Positions 9,219-18,500 are shown, counted from the first letter of the stretch. The stretch is 64,000 nucleotides of DNA from Blastomonas sp. (GCF_030373265.1 NZ_JAUCZC010000017.1:1-64000), one strand, 5' to 3'. Numbers and translations: made by a program. Notes: generated by a model from the letters alone, not told the origin.

Positions 9219-9228
9219 TATTCGAATA
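9219..9228. promoter_or_regulatory. palindrome TATTCGAATA upstream of tesB-like gene
   Basis: This perfect 10-bp palindrome lies about 30-50 bp upstream of the thioesterase start. A related copy (TTTCGAATAA, 9363-9372) precedes the amidohydrolase gene, and a further variant (TTATTCGAG, 12254-12262) lies in the PrpD/TetR promoter gap. It is a candidate operator for a local TetR regulator. Confidence 0.4.
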
Positions 9229-9426
9229 AATCCTGCGCTGCAAGGGTATCACCTACGCTGAGTTCCATCCGAACCTGTTCGCTACCGGCCCATTAGGCAG
9301 CAGAAGGCTAATTTCGGTCGCGCAGATGCCGCCAGGCCGACGCTGACACCCTCAAACCCAACTTTCGAATAAATTGACAATCTCACAAATAGAATCGATA
9401 AAGCCGGCACAGCAAGGAGAATCGCC

Positions 9427-10605
9427 GTGGTTTATGCAAAGGGAAGACTCATCAACGATGCGGACGCGCACACTATGGAGACACAGGACTGGCTCGCTCC
9501 CTATGTCGATAGCGCGTTCAAGGATCAGTATTCGCAGGTCTATTCTGACAAGGATGGCGGTGAGCGGATCATCAAGATGATCGACATGGCCAAGGCCCGC
9601 AAAGCCGATCCGGCCGCGCGCGCCAAGGCGCTGGAAAATCCGATCGAAGGCGCGAAGGGCTGGCTGGGTTATGGCGGGTTCGACAAGGAGGAACGGGTCG
9701 AGGCACTCGACTGGCTGGGCTTCAAGAAGCAGCTGGTATTCCCCACATTCGGCCTGGCCGCGATCACCCGCGCGGAAACCAATGATCAGCGCTACGCTGC
9801 GGCGCGCGCGCTCAACATGGCGCAGCAGGATTTCTGCAACGCCGATCCGAGGCTGGACTGCGTCGCGTTTGCTCCGCTTGATGATCCTGCGCGCGCGCTT
9901 GATGAAGCGCGGCGCGCCATCGCCGAAGGCGCGGCGGCGATCATGTTCTCGGCAGGTCCTGCGGGCGACAAAAGCCCCGGCCACGCCGATTTCGACCCGT
10001 TCTGGCAATTGCTGCAGGACAGCAGCATCCCCTTCATGCTGCACATCGGCCCAGGGACCAAGACCCAGCCCGCCAAATTCAAGAACAATGGCCGCGAGCG
10101 CGCACCCGATCTGCACGGCGGCGGCGAGAACCTGCGCTTCCCCGATTTCCTGTGCCTATGGTTTGCGCCGCAGGAGTTCCTCACCGCCATGATCTATGAC
10201 GGCGTATTCCAGCGCTTTCCAGACCTGCGCGGCGGAGTTATTGAAAGCGGGGCGGGCTGGGTTCCGGAATTCCTGCGCATGCTCGATCATGGCTGGCAGT
10301 CTTTCAACAAGACCGACCCTTATCTGCAGTCGATGGACCTGCAGCCGTCCGAGTACATCCGCCGTGCCGTCCGTTTCACCCCGTTCCCGAACGAGGATGT
10401 GGGGCGGATGATCCGGGATAGCTGGCCCGAGCTGTACATGTTCTCGAGCGATTATCCCCACCCCGAAGGAACCCGCGACCCGTTGGGCAAGTTCGAAGCA
10501 TCGCTCGCGGGCATGGATGCGCAGGTGCAGGACATGTTCTTCCGCACCAATTACGATCACATGATGTGCCGCGATGCGGTCCAGGTGGCGGTCGCCGCGG
10601 AGTGA
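9427..10605 (+). CDS. amidohydrolase family 2 protein (ACMSD/gamma-resorcylate decarboxylase-like)
   Basis: The 392-residue product fits amidohydrolase family 2, a group of metal-dependent TIM-barrel hydrolases and non-oxidative decarboxylases. Visible signs are INDADAHTME at the first metal site, FMLHIGPGT, RFPDLRGGVIESGAGWVPEFL, and the C-terminal FSSDYPHPEGTRDPLGKFEA with the conserved Asp. The start is GTG with AAGGAG seven bases upstream. A TTCGAATAAAT element lies about 55 bp before the start, shared with the thioesterase promoter. The reaction (hydrolysis or decarboxylation) is not determined by sequence. A strong terminator follows. Confidence 0.85.
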   Translation: MVYAKGRLINDADAHTMETQDWLAPYVDSAFKDQYSQVYSDKDGGERIIKMIDMAKARKADPAARAKALENPIEGAKGWLGYGGFDKEERVEALDWLGFKKQLVFPTFGLAAITRAETNDQRYAAARALNMAQQDFCNADPRLDCVAFAPLDDPARALDEARRAIAEGAAAIMFSAGPAGDKSPGHADFDPFWQLLQDSSIPFMLHIGPGTKTQPAKFKNNGRERAPDLHGGGENLRFPDFLCLWFAPQEFLTAMIYDGVFQRFPDLRGGVIESGAGWVPEFLRMLDHGWQSFNKTDPYLQSMDLQPSEYIRRAVRFTPFPNEDVGRMIRDSWPELYMFSSDYPHPEGTRDPLGKFEASLAGMDAQVQDMFFRTNYDHMMCRDAVQVAVAAE

Positions 10606-10648
10606 GGTTGCCGGGCCGTTGCCCTGCGGCAGCGGCCTTAGGGTCCAA

Positions 10649-10683
10649 GAGGCGCCCGGCCCATGCCGGCGCCTCTTTTTTTG
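10649..10683 (+). terminator. rho-independent terminator
   Basis: A GC-rich stem (AGGCGCC-CGGC pairing with GCCGGCGCCT, one bulged C, short CCAT loop) is followed by a run of seven to eight T. It ends the amidohydrolase transcript. The convergent PrpD gene stops directly after it. Confidence 0.85.
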
Positions 10684-12174
10684 TCAGACGCCGGGCAGGC
10701 GCATCAGCGCCACGAGCGGATCGACGGACGGGGCCGTATCGAGCTTGTCGCACAGCGCAACCAAGGCATCGGCCTTCGATGGTCCCAGCACGGGCGCAAC
10801 CAACTCGCGCGCTTTCTCTTCGGCTTCGACCTTTGTCAGTGGATGCGTCGGGAAGCCCGGAACATAGGGCACGAAGCGCTCGGCTTGCTCGCCGTTGGTC
10901 AGGGTGACAGTGACGCGCGCACTCTCGGTGCGGTCCGCGCCTTCACCCGAATCCTGCGCCTTGTCTTGCACAACCGTGACGCGGCGAGCGAACTCGGCGG
11001 CAGCCTTGTCGGTGTTCAGCCGTTCCAACGATTGCGCAGCGACAAAATCCAGCCTGCCGTCCAGCATGATGATGGCAGCAAGGTACGGGATGTTGAGCGC
11101 TGGCATGTTGGCACGCTCAAACGTGCTTGCCTCTCCCGGCATGGCAACCAGGATCGAGCGGACCTGATCGGGCCGGATCGTTCCGCGCAGATCCAGCAGC
11201 GCGCGCACTGCAGGCTGGGTGGGGCCGCCCACGGGATAGCGCTTCATCGCGGCCAGCTGCAGCTCCCAGCGCTGGTTCAGCCCTTCAACCAGTGAGGCAT
11301 GATTATTGCCCTCTCCCTGAAACGCTCGCCAGCGGAACCATCCCTTTTCGTTGTCGAAGCTGTCGGGCACCCCGGTAAAGCCGAGGCGCGCCATGTGCGC
11401 GGCCTGCATGCCGTTGCGCGCGCCCATTCCGGCGAAGACGAACGCTTTTTCGACATGACGGACATCGAGCAGCCATTGCCACGATCCTGACGCCTGCTGC
11501 GCGCAATAGGCGATCATGTGGTTCACCTGCATCCGGTCGAGCCCGAGCAGCGGGGCGCAGGCTGCGGCGGTGCCGAACGTGGGAGCGATGCCGTGATTGG
11601 CGAGGCCTGCCAGATAGAGGTTGCGCGTACCGATCGCCTTGGGCAGCCGCCCTGCAATTTCATAGCCCACGATGACCGCGCTGATCAGATCGCGCCCGTT
11701 GCGGCGGTTGCTCCGCGCGGTTTCCAGTGCCGCGCTGACGATGGCGGGCCCTGGCTGGACATAAGCGGACGGAATGAAGTCGTTGATCTCGGCGGCATGG
11801 GCGGTCATAGCGCTGGCAAAGACGGCATCGACTGGCGGCGCGGTCTGGCTGGAGCCCAGGATCGGACTTTCGCCCCGACCGCCTATCGCGCTGGCATAGG
11901 CACGCCCCAGCGTCGCCGCTTCGAGCGTGTGGCACGCGATGATAGAGGCCAGCGTATCGAGGACGTGGAGCTTGGCCCTTTCGCGCACTTCGCCAGGCAC
12001 TGCGTGCTGGGCGGCACCCGCGATATAGGCGGTGAGCGCAGGCACCACCGGCGCCCAGGAAGCTTCGCGTGCTGCTTGTTGCCCCAGTGTTCCGGTGCTC
12101 GCCGTGCCCAGTGCAAGCGTGGCTCCGCCACCTTTCATGATGGTACGTCTGGTCATTGCTATCCCGTTTTTCAT
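10684..12174 (-). CDS. MmgE/PrpD family protein with Tat-type leader
   Basis: The 496-residue product belongs to the MmgE/PrpD family (2-methylcitrate dehydratase, cis-aconitate decarboxylase and relatives). Signs are LHVLDTLASIIACHTLEAATLGRA, ASAMTAHAAEINDF, YEIAGRLPKAIG and RYPVGGPTQPAVRALLDL. Unusually it begins with a twin-arginine-like leader (MTRRTIMKGGGATLALGTAS), while family members are normally cytoplasmic. The start may be the ATG at 12174 or the one at 12156, directly before the Arg pair. It is divergent from a TetR gene that may regulate it. It probably dehydrates, decarboxylates or isomerises a carboxylic acid; the substrate is unknown. Confidence 0.85.
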   Translation of the reverse strand: MKNGIAMTRRTIMKGGGATLALGTASTGTLGQQAAREASWAPVVPALTAYIAGAAQHAVPGEVRERAKLHVLDTLASIIACHTLEAATLGRAYASAIGGRGESPILGSSQTAPPVDAVFASAMTAHAAEINDFIPSAYVQPGPAIVSAALETARSNRRNGRDLISAVIVGYEIAGRLPKAIGTRNLYLAGLANHGIAPTFGTAAACAPLLGLDRMQVNHMIAYCAQQASGSWQWLLDVRHVEKAFVFAGMGARNGMQAAHMARLGFTGVPDSFDNEKGWFRWRAFQGEGNNHASLVEGLNQRWELQLAAMKRYPVGGPTQPAVRALLDLRGTIRPDQVRSILVAMPGEASTFERANMPALNIPYLAAIIMLDGRLDFVAAQSLERLNTDKAAAEFARRVTVVQDKAQDSGEGADRTESARVTVTLTNGEQAERFVPYVPGFPTHPLTKVEAEEKARELVAPVLGPSKADALVALCDKLDTAPSVDPLVALMRLPGV

Positions 12175-12269
12175 ACATTCGGTATCCTGGCGCTAAACGG
12201 ATTTTGGCTGCCCATGCTGGACAGATCGGCTCTGACAGTCAAACAAATAGAGATTATTCGAGCCAGCTG

Positions 12270-12905
12270 ATGGCGTCGGCTTGTCAATTCGGGCGGAACA
12301 AGCCATTGCTTGCAGCCATGACGGTGCAGGGCGATGAAACTGGGAGACGCGAGCAGGTGTTGGCCGTGGCCGAACAGCTGGTGATCGCGCGCGGCTCCCT
12401 CAACGTTTCGCTCAACGCGATCGCCGAGGAACTAGGGGTCAGCCGCAGCCTGCTTTATGTCTATTTCGACAGCGTCCCGCAGATCATTGATGCGCTGTTT
12501 TTTGAACAGGCGTTACGGCTCGACCAGCTGGTCAAACAGATGCGCGATCAACACAGCGATTTCCGGCCACGCATGCTTGGGCTGTTTCACGGGTATCTGC
12601 AGCACCTTGTCGAACGCGGCCATCTCATCCACCTGGTGTTGCGCGAACGCCATCAAGACAGCCCGTTGCAGCCGCAAAGCTCGCGGCTGTTTCGTCGGAT
12701 CCTGCTGATAATCGCGCGAGATGTGTCGTGCGAGTTGCAGCTTGCGCCGCGCGGCGCCTTCGTGACGCTTGAACTTCTTGCGGCGATACCCGAGGCGCTG
12801 GCGCGACTGGTACGATCCGGCGCGGTCGACGTGGCTGTCGCGATGTCTACCAGCGAACGACTGCTCGCGGCGGCGCTGGATGCAATGGAAGTGCGCGAGG
12901 CCTGA
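12270..12905 (+). CDS. TetR family transcriptional regulator
   Basis: The 211-residue product has an N-terminal TetR-type helix-turn-helix: LAVAEQLVIARG, then SLNAIAEELGVSRSLLYVYF. A divergent ligand-binding half follows. It is divergent from the PrpD gene and likely controls it. The start is uncertain: ATG at 12270 or ATG at 12318, neither with a strong ribosome binding site. A TTATTCGAG element lies just upstream and resembles sites before the thioesterase and amidohydrolase genes. The stop is 6 bp from the end of a convergent second regulator. Confidence 0.88.
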   Translation: MASACQFGRNKPLLAAMTVQGDETGRREQVLAVAEQLVIARGSLNVSLNAIAEELGVSRSLLYVYFDSVPQIIDALFFEQALRLDQLVKQMRDQHSDFRPRMLGLFHGYLQHLVERGHLIHLVLRERHQDSPLQPQSSRLFRRILLIIARDVSCELQLAPRGAFVTLELLAAIPEALARLVRSGAVDVAVAMSTSERLLAAALDAMEVREA

Positions 12906-12911
12906 CGCTGA

Positions 12912-13760
12912 TCAGCGCAAGCCGTCGGCCAGTCGCTCGTCGCTGGCCACCCCTGCCATGAGAATCGACAGGCAAAGCTGCTCGACCATGGCGAACGGCG
13001 CCCGCCCTGCCGCCACGATGCCGCCCGCCTTGAGCGAGACGGCGGTGAGCGCGGTGGTCGAAGCGCGCGCGGTCGCCGCATCCATCGCACCCGACTCGGT
13101 TAGCCGTTCAATGATCGGCGCTCGGGCGGTCGTCGCGGCCAGTTGCCGCTCATCGCGCAGGGCCTCCTTGACCTCCGGTACGCGCAGCAGCATCTGCAGC
13201 AGCGTGCCGTGCTCCGCCGCCTCGTGGAGATACCCGATCGTCGAGAGCATGATGATCGTGCGGCGATCGGCGTTGCGCGCCACGCGGCGTACCCGCGCGG
13301 CTTCCTGCCTGGCGATTTCCTCGCGCGCCATCGTGGTCAACAGGTCGATACGTCCGCCGAAGCAGTTGTGAACCTGGGTGTCGCTGATGCCGACCGTATG
13401 GCCCAGGCGCCGCATGGTGAGCGCCGAAAGGCCTTCTTCCATTGCGATCTGGCGGGCTGCGGCGATAATCTGGCTGCGGCGGCTGGCGGCGTCGAGCCTG
13501 GTTCTGACACCGGGCGATTGCCGCGTCTGGCGCGACCCGAAGGCCACGACTTCGCTCAGTCCCAAAGGCGGCGGGGGCAGGGCGGGTGCGGGCTCGCGCG
13601 AATGCGGGTTGCGGGTCCAGTGCGACCGGCTTGGCCGCGGAATGTTAAGCCGATCACAGATCTTGGCTAGGCCGTTTCCGGTCATCCCAAAGCGCCCCGC
13701 CACGGCGCCGATCGGCTCTGCCCATATCTGTTGAAACAGTTGTTCGCGCGTCAATTCCAT
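12912..13760 (-). CDS. TetR-type regulator with an extra N-terminal helix-turn-helix-like domain
   Basis: The first 50 residues (LTREQLFQQIWAEP, FGMTGNGLAKICDRL, IPRPSRSHW) form a domain that also occurs on its own in many proteobacterial proteins and looks like a DNA-binding helical unit. A Pro-rich linker follows. A TetR domain comes next (IIAAARQIAMEEG, MRRLGHTVGISDTQVHNCF). The product is clearly paralogous to the regulator at 35674-36618. It is divergent from a secreted esterase, its likely target. The start is uncertain: ATG 13760 puts the conserved domain directly at the N-terminus, and ATG 13772 or 13832 are in frame. Confidence 0.82.
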   Translation of the reverse strand: MELTREQLFQQIWAEPIGAVAGRFGMTGNGLAKICDRLNIPRPSRSHWTRNPHSREPAPALPPPPLGLSEVVAFGSRQTRQSPGVRTRLDAASRRSQIIAAARQIAMEEGLSALTMRRLGHTVGISDTQVHNCFGGRIDLLTTMAREEIARQEAARVRRVARNADRRTIIMLSTIGYLHEAAEHGTLLQMLLRVPEVKEALRDERQLAATTARAPIIERLTESGAMDAATARASTTALTAVSLKAGGIVAAGRAPFAMVEQLCLSILMAGVASDERLADGLR

Positions 13761-13923
13761 GACGCTGACCATAGCGGTCGGCGACGCCGTCTGTCTACCG
13801 GCACTGTCGAACGCGCCTTGCGGTGTCCGCATCGTTTTCGGTCATACCGGAACTTCAAAATGCTATATTGTTAGATCGTAAATTTCAGGATAGGCTCCTT
13901 CTCATAGGACGAGGAACATAACA
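13761..13923. promoter_or_regulatory. divergent promoter region with CTATATTGTTAGATC element
   Basis: This gap separates the two-domain TetR gene from the esterase. The element at 13863-13877 resembles the ACTAATATTCTAGTTAGAATC stretch before the TonB gene at 36730, which lies next to the paralogous regulator. Both contain CTA(A)TATT and GTTAGA with TC close by. It may be the binding site of this regulator type. Confidence 0.35.
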
Positions 13924-15351
13924 ATGAGTCGATACGCTGCGATTGCGCTAGGTGCGGCTTTGTCAGCAATGTCATCTGGATCGAGCCTGGCCCAGATGCC
14001 GGCGACGATCGACCCGGCGTTGGTTCGGATCTCCAATGGGCAACTTTCAGGTTCGCATGAAAATGGCGTACTTGTCTTTCGAGGCGTGCCCTATGCTGCT
14101 CCACCCATAGGCGAACTGCGCTGGCGTTCACCTCAGGCCGTGGCAGATTGGCCAGGCGTGCGCGCGGCATCCGCACACGAGGCGCCCTGTGTGCAGCCGG
14201 TGGACCTCGATACGGCCAAGGCCAATTTTGGTGGCGTCAACGGCGCGCAATCTGAAGATTGTCTCTATCTCACCATCCATGCACCGAAAGCGGGCAAGGG
14301 TGCGCCTGTAATGGTCTGGTTCCACGGCGGGGCGTTCTTCCTTGGTGCGGGACATCTGGGATCTTATGACGGGACCGCCAATGCCCGGCAGGGCGTGATC
14401 ACGGTCAGCGTCAACTATCGGCTCGGCTCCCTGGCGAATTTCATTCATCCGGCGCTCGAAGCCGAAGCGACGACCGCGGGCGGCGCGCAAGCGAGCGAAC
14501 CCCGTGGCAACTATGCCTTGCAGGACAGTGTGGCAGCGTTGCAGTGGGTCCGCGCCAACATCGCCGCCTTCGGTGGCGATCCGACAAATGTGACCATCGC
14601 TGGCCAGTCGGCAGGCGGCGGGATCGTCACCAACCTGCTGTCGCTGCCTGCAGCCAAGGGGCTGTTCGCCAAGGCCATCGTCCAGTCCGGCAGCCTGTTG
14701 ATGCCGGACCGCGACCTGGCTGCAGCGAAGGACATGGCGGTCAAGGCACTCTCGACGATCGGCGTCGCCGCGAATGCCGATGCAAATGACCTCCGCGCCA
14801 TCTCGGCACAGACTTTTGCAGCGTCCAACGCGCTGCGCAGTGGCTTCTTCTTTACCGGCGACGAAGCCTACAAGCCGCGCGCGACCATCGCGACGCTCAA
14901 GGACGGCACCGAATATGACGTGCCGCTGCTTGTCGGTGCAAACATGGGCGAACGTGGGTTTGCAGCAGCCAGGACTTTCGCCAGCCTGGCGGGAGATAGC
15001 GGTGCGCCGGCGTTCCTTTATCGCTTCGATCACGTCCCTGCTTTTCGGGCGCCCGAATGGAAGAGCGGTCCGATCCATTCCGCAGAACTGATGTTCACGT
15101 TTGATTCGATCGACCTGTCCACCTGGGGAGGGGAAAAAGCCGATGCGACCGACCGCACCATCGCGCGGCAGATGAACGCATGCTGGGTGGCCTTCGCCCG
15201 GCAGCCGAAAGATGCGCGGACGCTCGACTGCGGCAACGGCTTTGCTTGGAAGCCCTTTGGAAAGGCGGGTGAGACAGCGGTCTTCGGTAGCAAAGGTCCG
15301 GTGATGACCAGCGGGCTCGATATGCCTGACGGACCGGACGGCCAGCAATGA
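13924..15351 (+). CDS. secreted type-B carboxylesterase with shortened C-terminal region
   Basis: The 475-residue product has a Sec signal peptide (MSRYAAIALGAALSAMSSG, cleavage near SLAQ). Esterase landmarks are HGGAFFLGAG, the nucleophile elbow AGQSAGGG, GANMGERGF with a possible triad Glu, and GPIHSAELMFTFDS with the catalytic His. Compared with the esterase at 6256, it lacks about 60 residues between the triad Glu and the YRFDH strand, where other family members carry helical cap segments. The frame is intact, so it may be a functional variant. GAGGAA precedes the ATG. The TonB receptor gene follows 78 bp downstream. Confidence 0.9.
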   Translation: MSRYAAIALGAALSAMSSGSSLAQMPATIDPALVRISNGQLSGSHENGVLVFRGVPYAAPPIGELRWRSPQAVADWPGVRAASAHEAPCVQPVDLDTAKANFGGVNGAQSEDCLYLTIHAPKAGKGAPVMVWFHGGAFFLGAGHLGSYDGTANARQGVITVSVNYRLGSLANFIHPALEAEATTAGGAQASEPRGNYALQDSVAALQWVRANIAAFGGDPTNVTIAGQSAGGGIVTNLLSLPAAKGLFAKAIVQSGSLLMPDRDLAAAKDMAVKALSTIGVAANADANDLRAISAQTFAASNALRSGFFFTGDEAYKPRATIATLKDGTEYDVPLLVGANMGERGFAAARTFASLAGDSGAPAFLYRFDHVPAFRAPEWKSGPIHSAELMFTFDSIDLSTWGGEKADATDRTIARQMNACWVAFARQPKDARTLDCGNGFAWKPFGKAGETAVFGSKGPVMTSGLDMPDGPDGQQ

Positions 15352-15429
15352 GGTGAACGCGAAGCGAAGGCGGAGTTGCAAAAACAACCCGCAAAAATGG
15401 AATACCAAATAAAAAAAGGGAGAGAGGAA

Positions 15430-18411
15430 ATGTCTAGGAAGACCCGTTTCATGCTGGGGACGACGCTTGCTTTGCCATGGGCAATCCTGGCTGGTGGAGT
15501 AGCACACGCGCAGGAATCGCAGGAGCAGAGCAGTGAGGACACGCGAGACCTGGAGCGTCAGATCGTCGTGACCGGCAGCTACATTCGCGGTTCCGCAGAA
15601 GACGCTTCGCTCCCCGTGGATGTCTACTCGCTCGACGAATTGACCCAGCGCGGCATCGACAGTCCGCTTGAGTTTATTCGCACCCTGCCGTCGGTCGGGA
15701 TCACGCTCGGCGAATCCAATCAGTACGCCGCAGGCGGCAGTCAGGGCGTCGGATCGATCAACCTGCGCGGGCTTGGCCGCGAACGCACGCTTGTGCTGAT
15801 GAACGGTCGCCGTTTTTTTCCGGAACCGGGCGACGGCGCATCCGATACCAACCTCATCCCGATGTTTGCGCTGCAGCGGATCGAGGTGCTCAAGGATGGC
15901 GCATCGACGACGTACGGCTCTGACGCGATCGCAGGCGTTGCCAACTTTGTCACGCGTCGGAATTTCACCGGGGTCGAAGTGGCGGGCAACTACCAGTTCG
16001 TGAAAGGATCGAACGGCAACTATCAGGCCAGCATTCTGGCCGGGCACGACTTCGGCGCGGCGAACCTGATGGTCGGGTTCGGCTATCAGCGCCGTTCGGA
16101 ACTGAGCACCCGGGAACGCGATTTCACCAACGTGCCCTATGCGCAGAACCCGTCGGGCTGGTCGTTCCTGAACGATGTCGGGACGTATATCCCCAAGCTT
16201 GGCTCCATCACCCAAGGTGTTGCGGGCCGGACTCTGGGACTTGGAGTCGATGGCCAACTGGGCAACGCCTGCGGCGCAATCGGCGGCCTGAATGGCACAT
16301 TTCCATCGGGTGCATCGGTGTTTCCCGTATGCCGCTATTCCTTCATTCCGTTCGTCAATCTGATCGAGGAAGAAAACCGCTATCAGGGGTTCGCGCAGTT
16401 TGAAGTGGAACTTTCGGACACTTTGCGCTTCGTTGCCGATGCACTGTATTCGCACACCGACGTGCCGACGCTCGGCTATTCGCCGAGCTATCCTCCGACA
16501 TCCGGACCGCGTGGCCCAGGGTCGTCACAGGCGTTCTTTGTTCCGCGGGCCAATCCCGGCTTCAACACGTTCCTGGCGCAGACCTTTGCTCCCGGCAACC
16601 CTGCTAACGCGGCAGGCTATGCCAGTATCCTGTTCTTCCGTCCATTCGGCTTGACCGGCAACCCGCTCGATCCCGAAGGCTCGGGCGAAGGCGCCGCTTA
16701 TAACAACGCGTGGCGGATTACCGGCGGGTTCGAAAAGGAGTTCAATGCCAATTTCAGGGCGGAGCTCTATGGCACTTTCCTGCGCAGCCATCGCACCGCC
16801 TATTCGTTCGATATTCTCGGCGGGCGCCTGCAGAATGCGCTCAACGGTCTTGGCGGTCCGAACTGTACCGGCAATACTCCCGGTGCAAATGGCTGTCTCT
16901 ATTTCAACCCGTTCGTCAACTCGCGGCCAGGCAATCCTGCGCTCGGCCTGGACAACCCGCTGTATGTGCCGGGGACCGAAAATAGCCCCGAACTGGTCAG
17001 CTGGCTTCGCGCAAGAAACGGCACAAGGGCCTATGAGGAGCAGCGCATCGTCGATCTGGTGTTCAGCGGATCGGCCAATCTGGGCATCGAATTCGAATAT
17101 GCCTTTGGAGCGCAGTACCGTAGTGCACAGTTCGTCAGCCGGGCAATCAACAGCTTCAGCGATCCGGCGGCGGTTCCTTGCGCTACGGAAGGCACGCGCA
17201 GCTGCCTCAACAGCCCAACCGATCTGGATTTTCCAACCGGGCCGTTCATCTTTCTCGGCCAGTATCCATCCGCCAACAATACCCAAAACGTGTATGCCGT
17301 GTTTGCCGAGGCCAAGATCGTTCCGTTCACCGGCTTCGAGCTGAACGGCGCAGTCCGCTACGAAGACTATGGCGGTGCGGTAGGTGCGACGTTCAACCCC
17401 AAGCTCAACGCCCGGTGGCAGGTGACCGACTGGTTCGCGCTGCGGGGCTCGGTGGGCGATACGTTCCGCGGCCCGCTTCCAAGCGATCTCTCGCTGACCG
17501 GAGCCAGCGCGGTGGCAGGGATCAACGTGCTAGGCAACAACTTCAAGGCGATCGATTCCGGCGGCAATCCCAATCTGCAGCCGGAAACCGCGCTGACCTA
17601 CAATATCGGTGCGATCATCAATGCGGGTGGTTTTTCCCTCACGCTCGATTACTGGACCTACGAGTTCGAGGGACGCTTCACCGAGCTTCCGGTGCAGGCG
17701 ATCGCCGCTCTGGTCGCACCTGGGGGGAGCGATGGTCAGCAGGCGGTCAATTGCGCCAGCCCCTTCGTGCAGTTCGTCGTGTTTGAAGGCGGCGTCTGCA
17801 ATGCCAACACGATCGGTCTGGATATCGCGCGCATCCGCCGCCAGACGGTCAACGGGCCGGATTCCAAGATCAGCGGACTTGATTTTGGACTGAACTATCA
17901 GGGCGAACTTGCCGGGGTGAACATCAATGTCGGCGTGAACGCAACGCACGTAATCAAATACACTTTCTCGGACTTTACCTTTGAAGGGCTGACCTTCAGC
18001 CAAGGCTACGATGCTGCGGGCTTCTCCAACTATGATCGCGCGCCGGGCACGGTGTCCAAATGGCGCGGCAACGCCTTTGCCTCATTCGGGGTCGGTCCCG
18101 TCACTGCCACCTACAACATGCTCTACATTGACGGCGTCACCGATAACCGCTGCCAGCCCAATCTGCCATGTGCTTCGACGCCAGAATTCGGTGGCACCGA
18201 TTTCGGGCGCAGGATCGGCAGCTTCACCCAGCATGACCTGATCCTGTCGGCCAATGTGGAAACCGGAGGGCTCGACCTGCAGTTCACGGCAGGGGTTGAG
18301 AACATCTTCGACACCGACCCGCCCGAAGCGCGGCTGGAGTATAGCTATGATCCGTTCATCGGCAACGCGCTGGGCCGCACGTTCCGACTGGGCACCAAGG
18401 TTAGGTTCTAG
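15430..18411 (+). CDS. TonB-dependent outer membrane receptor
   Basis: The 993-residue product has a signal peptide (cleavage near AHAQ) and a short TonB-box-like segment (RQIVVTGSYIRG). The plug domain follows (SPLEFIRTLPSVGIT, INLRGLGRERTLVLMNGRR, RIEVLKDGASTTYGSDAIAGV). A long beta-barrel ends with the aromatic terminus TFRLGTKVRF. It should take up a large or scarce substrate across the outer membrane with TonB energy. The start is ATG 15430, with GGGAGAGAGGAA directly upstream, rather than an upstream in-frame ATG. It sits between two secreted esterases, so an ester-containing ligand is the simplest guess. Confidence 0.95.
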   Translation: MSRKTRFMLGTTLALPWAILAGGVAHAQESQEQSSEDTRDLERQIVVTGSYIRGSAEDASLPVDVYSLDELTQRGIDSPLEFIRTLPSVGITLGESNQYAAGGSQGVGSINLRGLGRERTLVLMNGRRFFPEPGDGASDTNLIPMFALQRIEVLKDGASTTYGSDAIAGVANFVTRRNFTGVEVAGNYQFVKGSNGNYQASILAGHDFGAANLMVGFGYQRRSELSTRERDFTNVPYAQNPSGWSFLNDVGTYIPKLGSITQGVAGRTLGLGVDGQLGNACGAIGGLNGTFPSGASVFPVCRYSFIPFVNLIEEENRYQGFAQFEVELSDTLRFVADALYSHTDVPTLGYSPSYPPTSGPRGPGSSQAFFVPRANPGFNTFLAQTFAPGNPANAAGYASILFFRPFGLTGNPLDPEGSGEGAAYNNAWRITGGFEKEFNANFRAELYGTFLRSHRTAYSFDILGGRLQNALNGLGGPNCTGNTPGANGCLYFNPFVNSRPGNPALGLDNPLYVPGTENSPELVSWLRARNGTRAYEEQRIVDLVFSGSANLGIEFEYAFGAQYRSAQFVSRAINSFSDPAAVPCATEGTRSCLNSPTDLDFPTGPFIFLGQYPSANNTQNVYAVFAEAKIVPFTGFELNGAVRYEDYGGAVGATFNPKLNARWQVTDWFALRGSVGDTFRGPLPSDLSLTGASAVAGINVLGNNFKAIDSGGNPNLQPETALTYNIGAIINAGGFSLTLDYWTYEFEGRFTELPVQAIAALVAPGGSDGQQAVNCASPFVQFVVFEGGVCNANTIGLDIARIRRQTVNGPDSKISGLDFGLNYQGELAGVNINVGVNATHVIKYTFSDFTFEGLTFSQGYDAAGFSNYDRAPGTVSKWRGNAFASFGVGPVTATYNMLYIDGVTDNRCQPNLPCASTPEFGGTDFGRRIGSFTQHDLILSANVETGGLDLQFTAGVENIFDTDPPEARLEYSYDPFIGNALGRTFRLGTKVRF

Positions 18412-18421
18412 TCTTGCCAAC

Positions 18422-18460
18422 GAGTGGGCAGCGGCCTTGCATCCGGTCGTATGCCCACTC
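18422..18460 (+). repeat. inverted repeat downstream of TonB gene
   Basis: GAGTGGGCA (18422-18430) and TGCCCACTC (18452-18460) form a perfect 9-bp stem with a 21-nt loop. It begins about 10 bp after the TonB stop and lies before a second hairpin with a T-run. It could protect the 3' end of the transcript. Confidence 0.5.
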
Positions 18461-18465
18461 CATCT

Positions 18466-18500
18466 GGGGCGGATGGCCATGCGTCACCCGCCCCTTTTTT
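18466..18500 (+). terminator. rho-independent terminator after TonB gene
   Basis: GGGGCGG (18466-18472) pairs with CCGCCCC (18488-18494), and six T follow. The next gene begins 21 bp later, so this would partly insulate the esterase from the TonB transcript. Confidence 0.7.

Noticed and set aside
14128-16455. A 775-codon open frame on the reverse strand
   Set aside because: It lies opposite the signal-peptide esterase and the TonB receptor, both with full family motifs. Its translation has no recognisable domain and is a shadow of high-GC codon bias.
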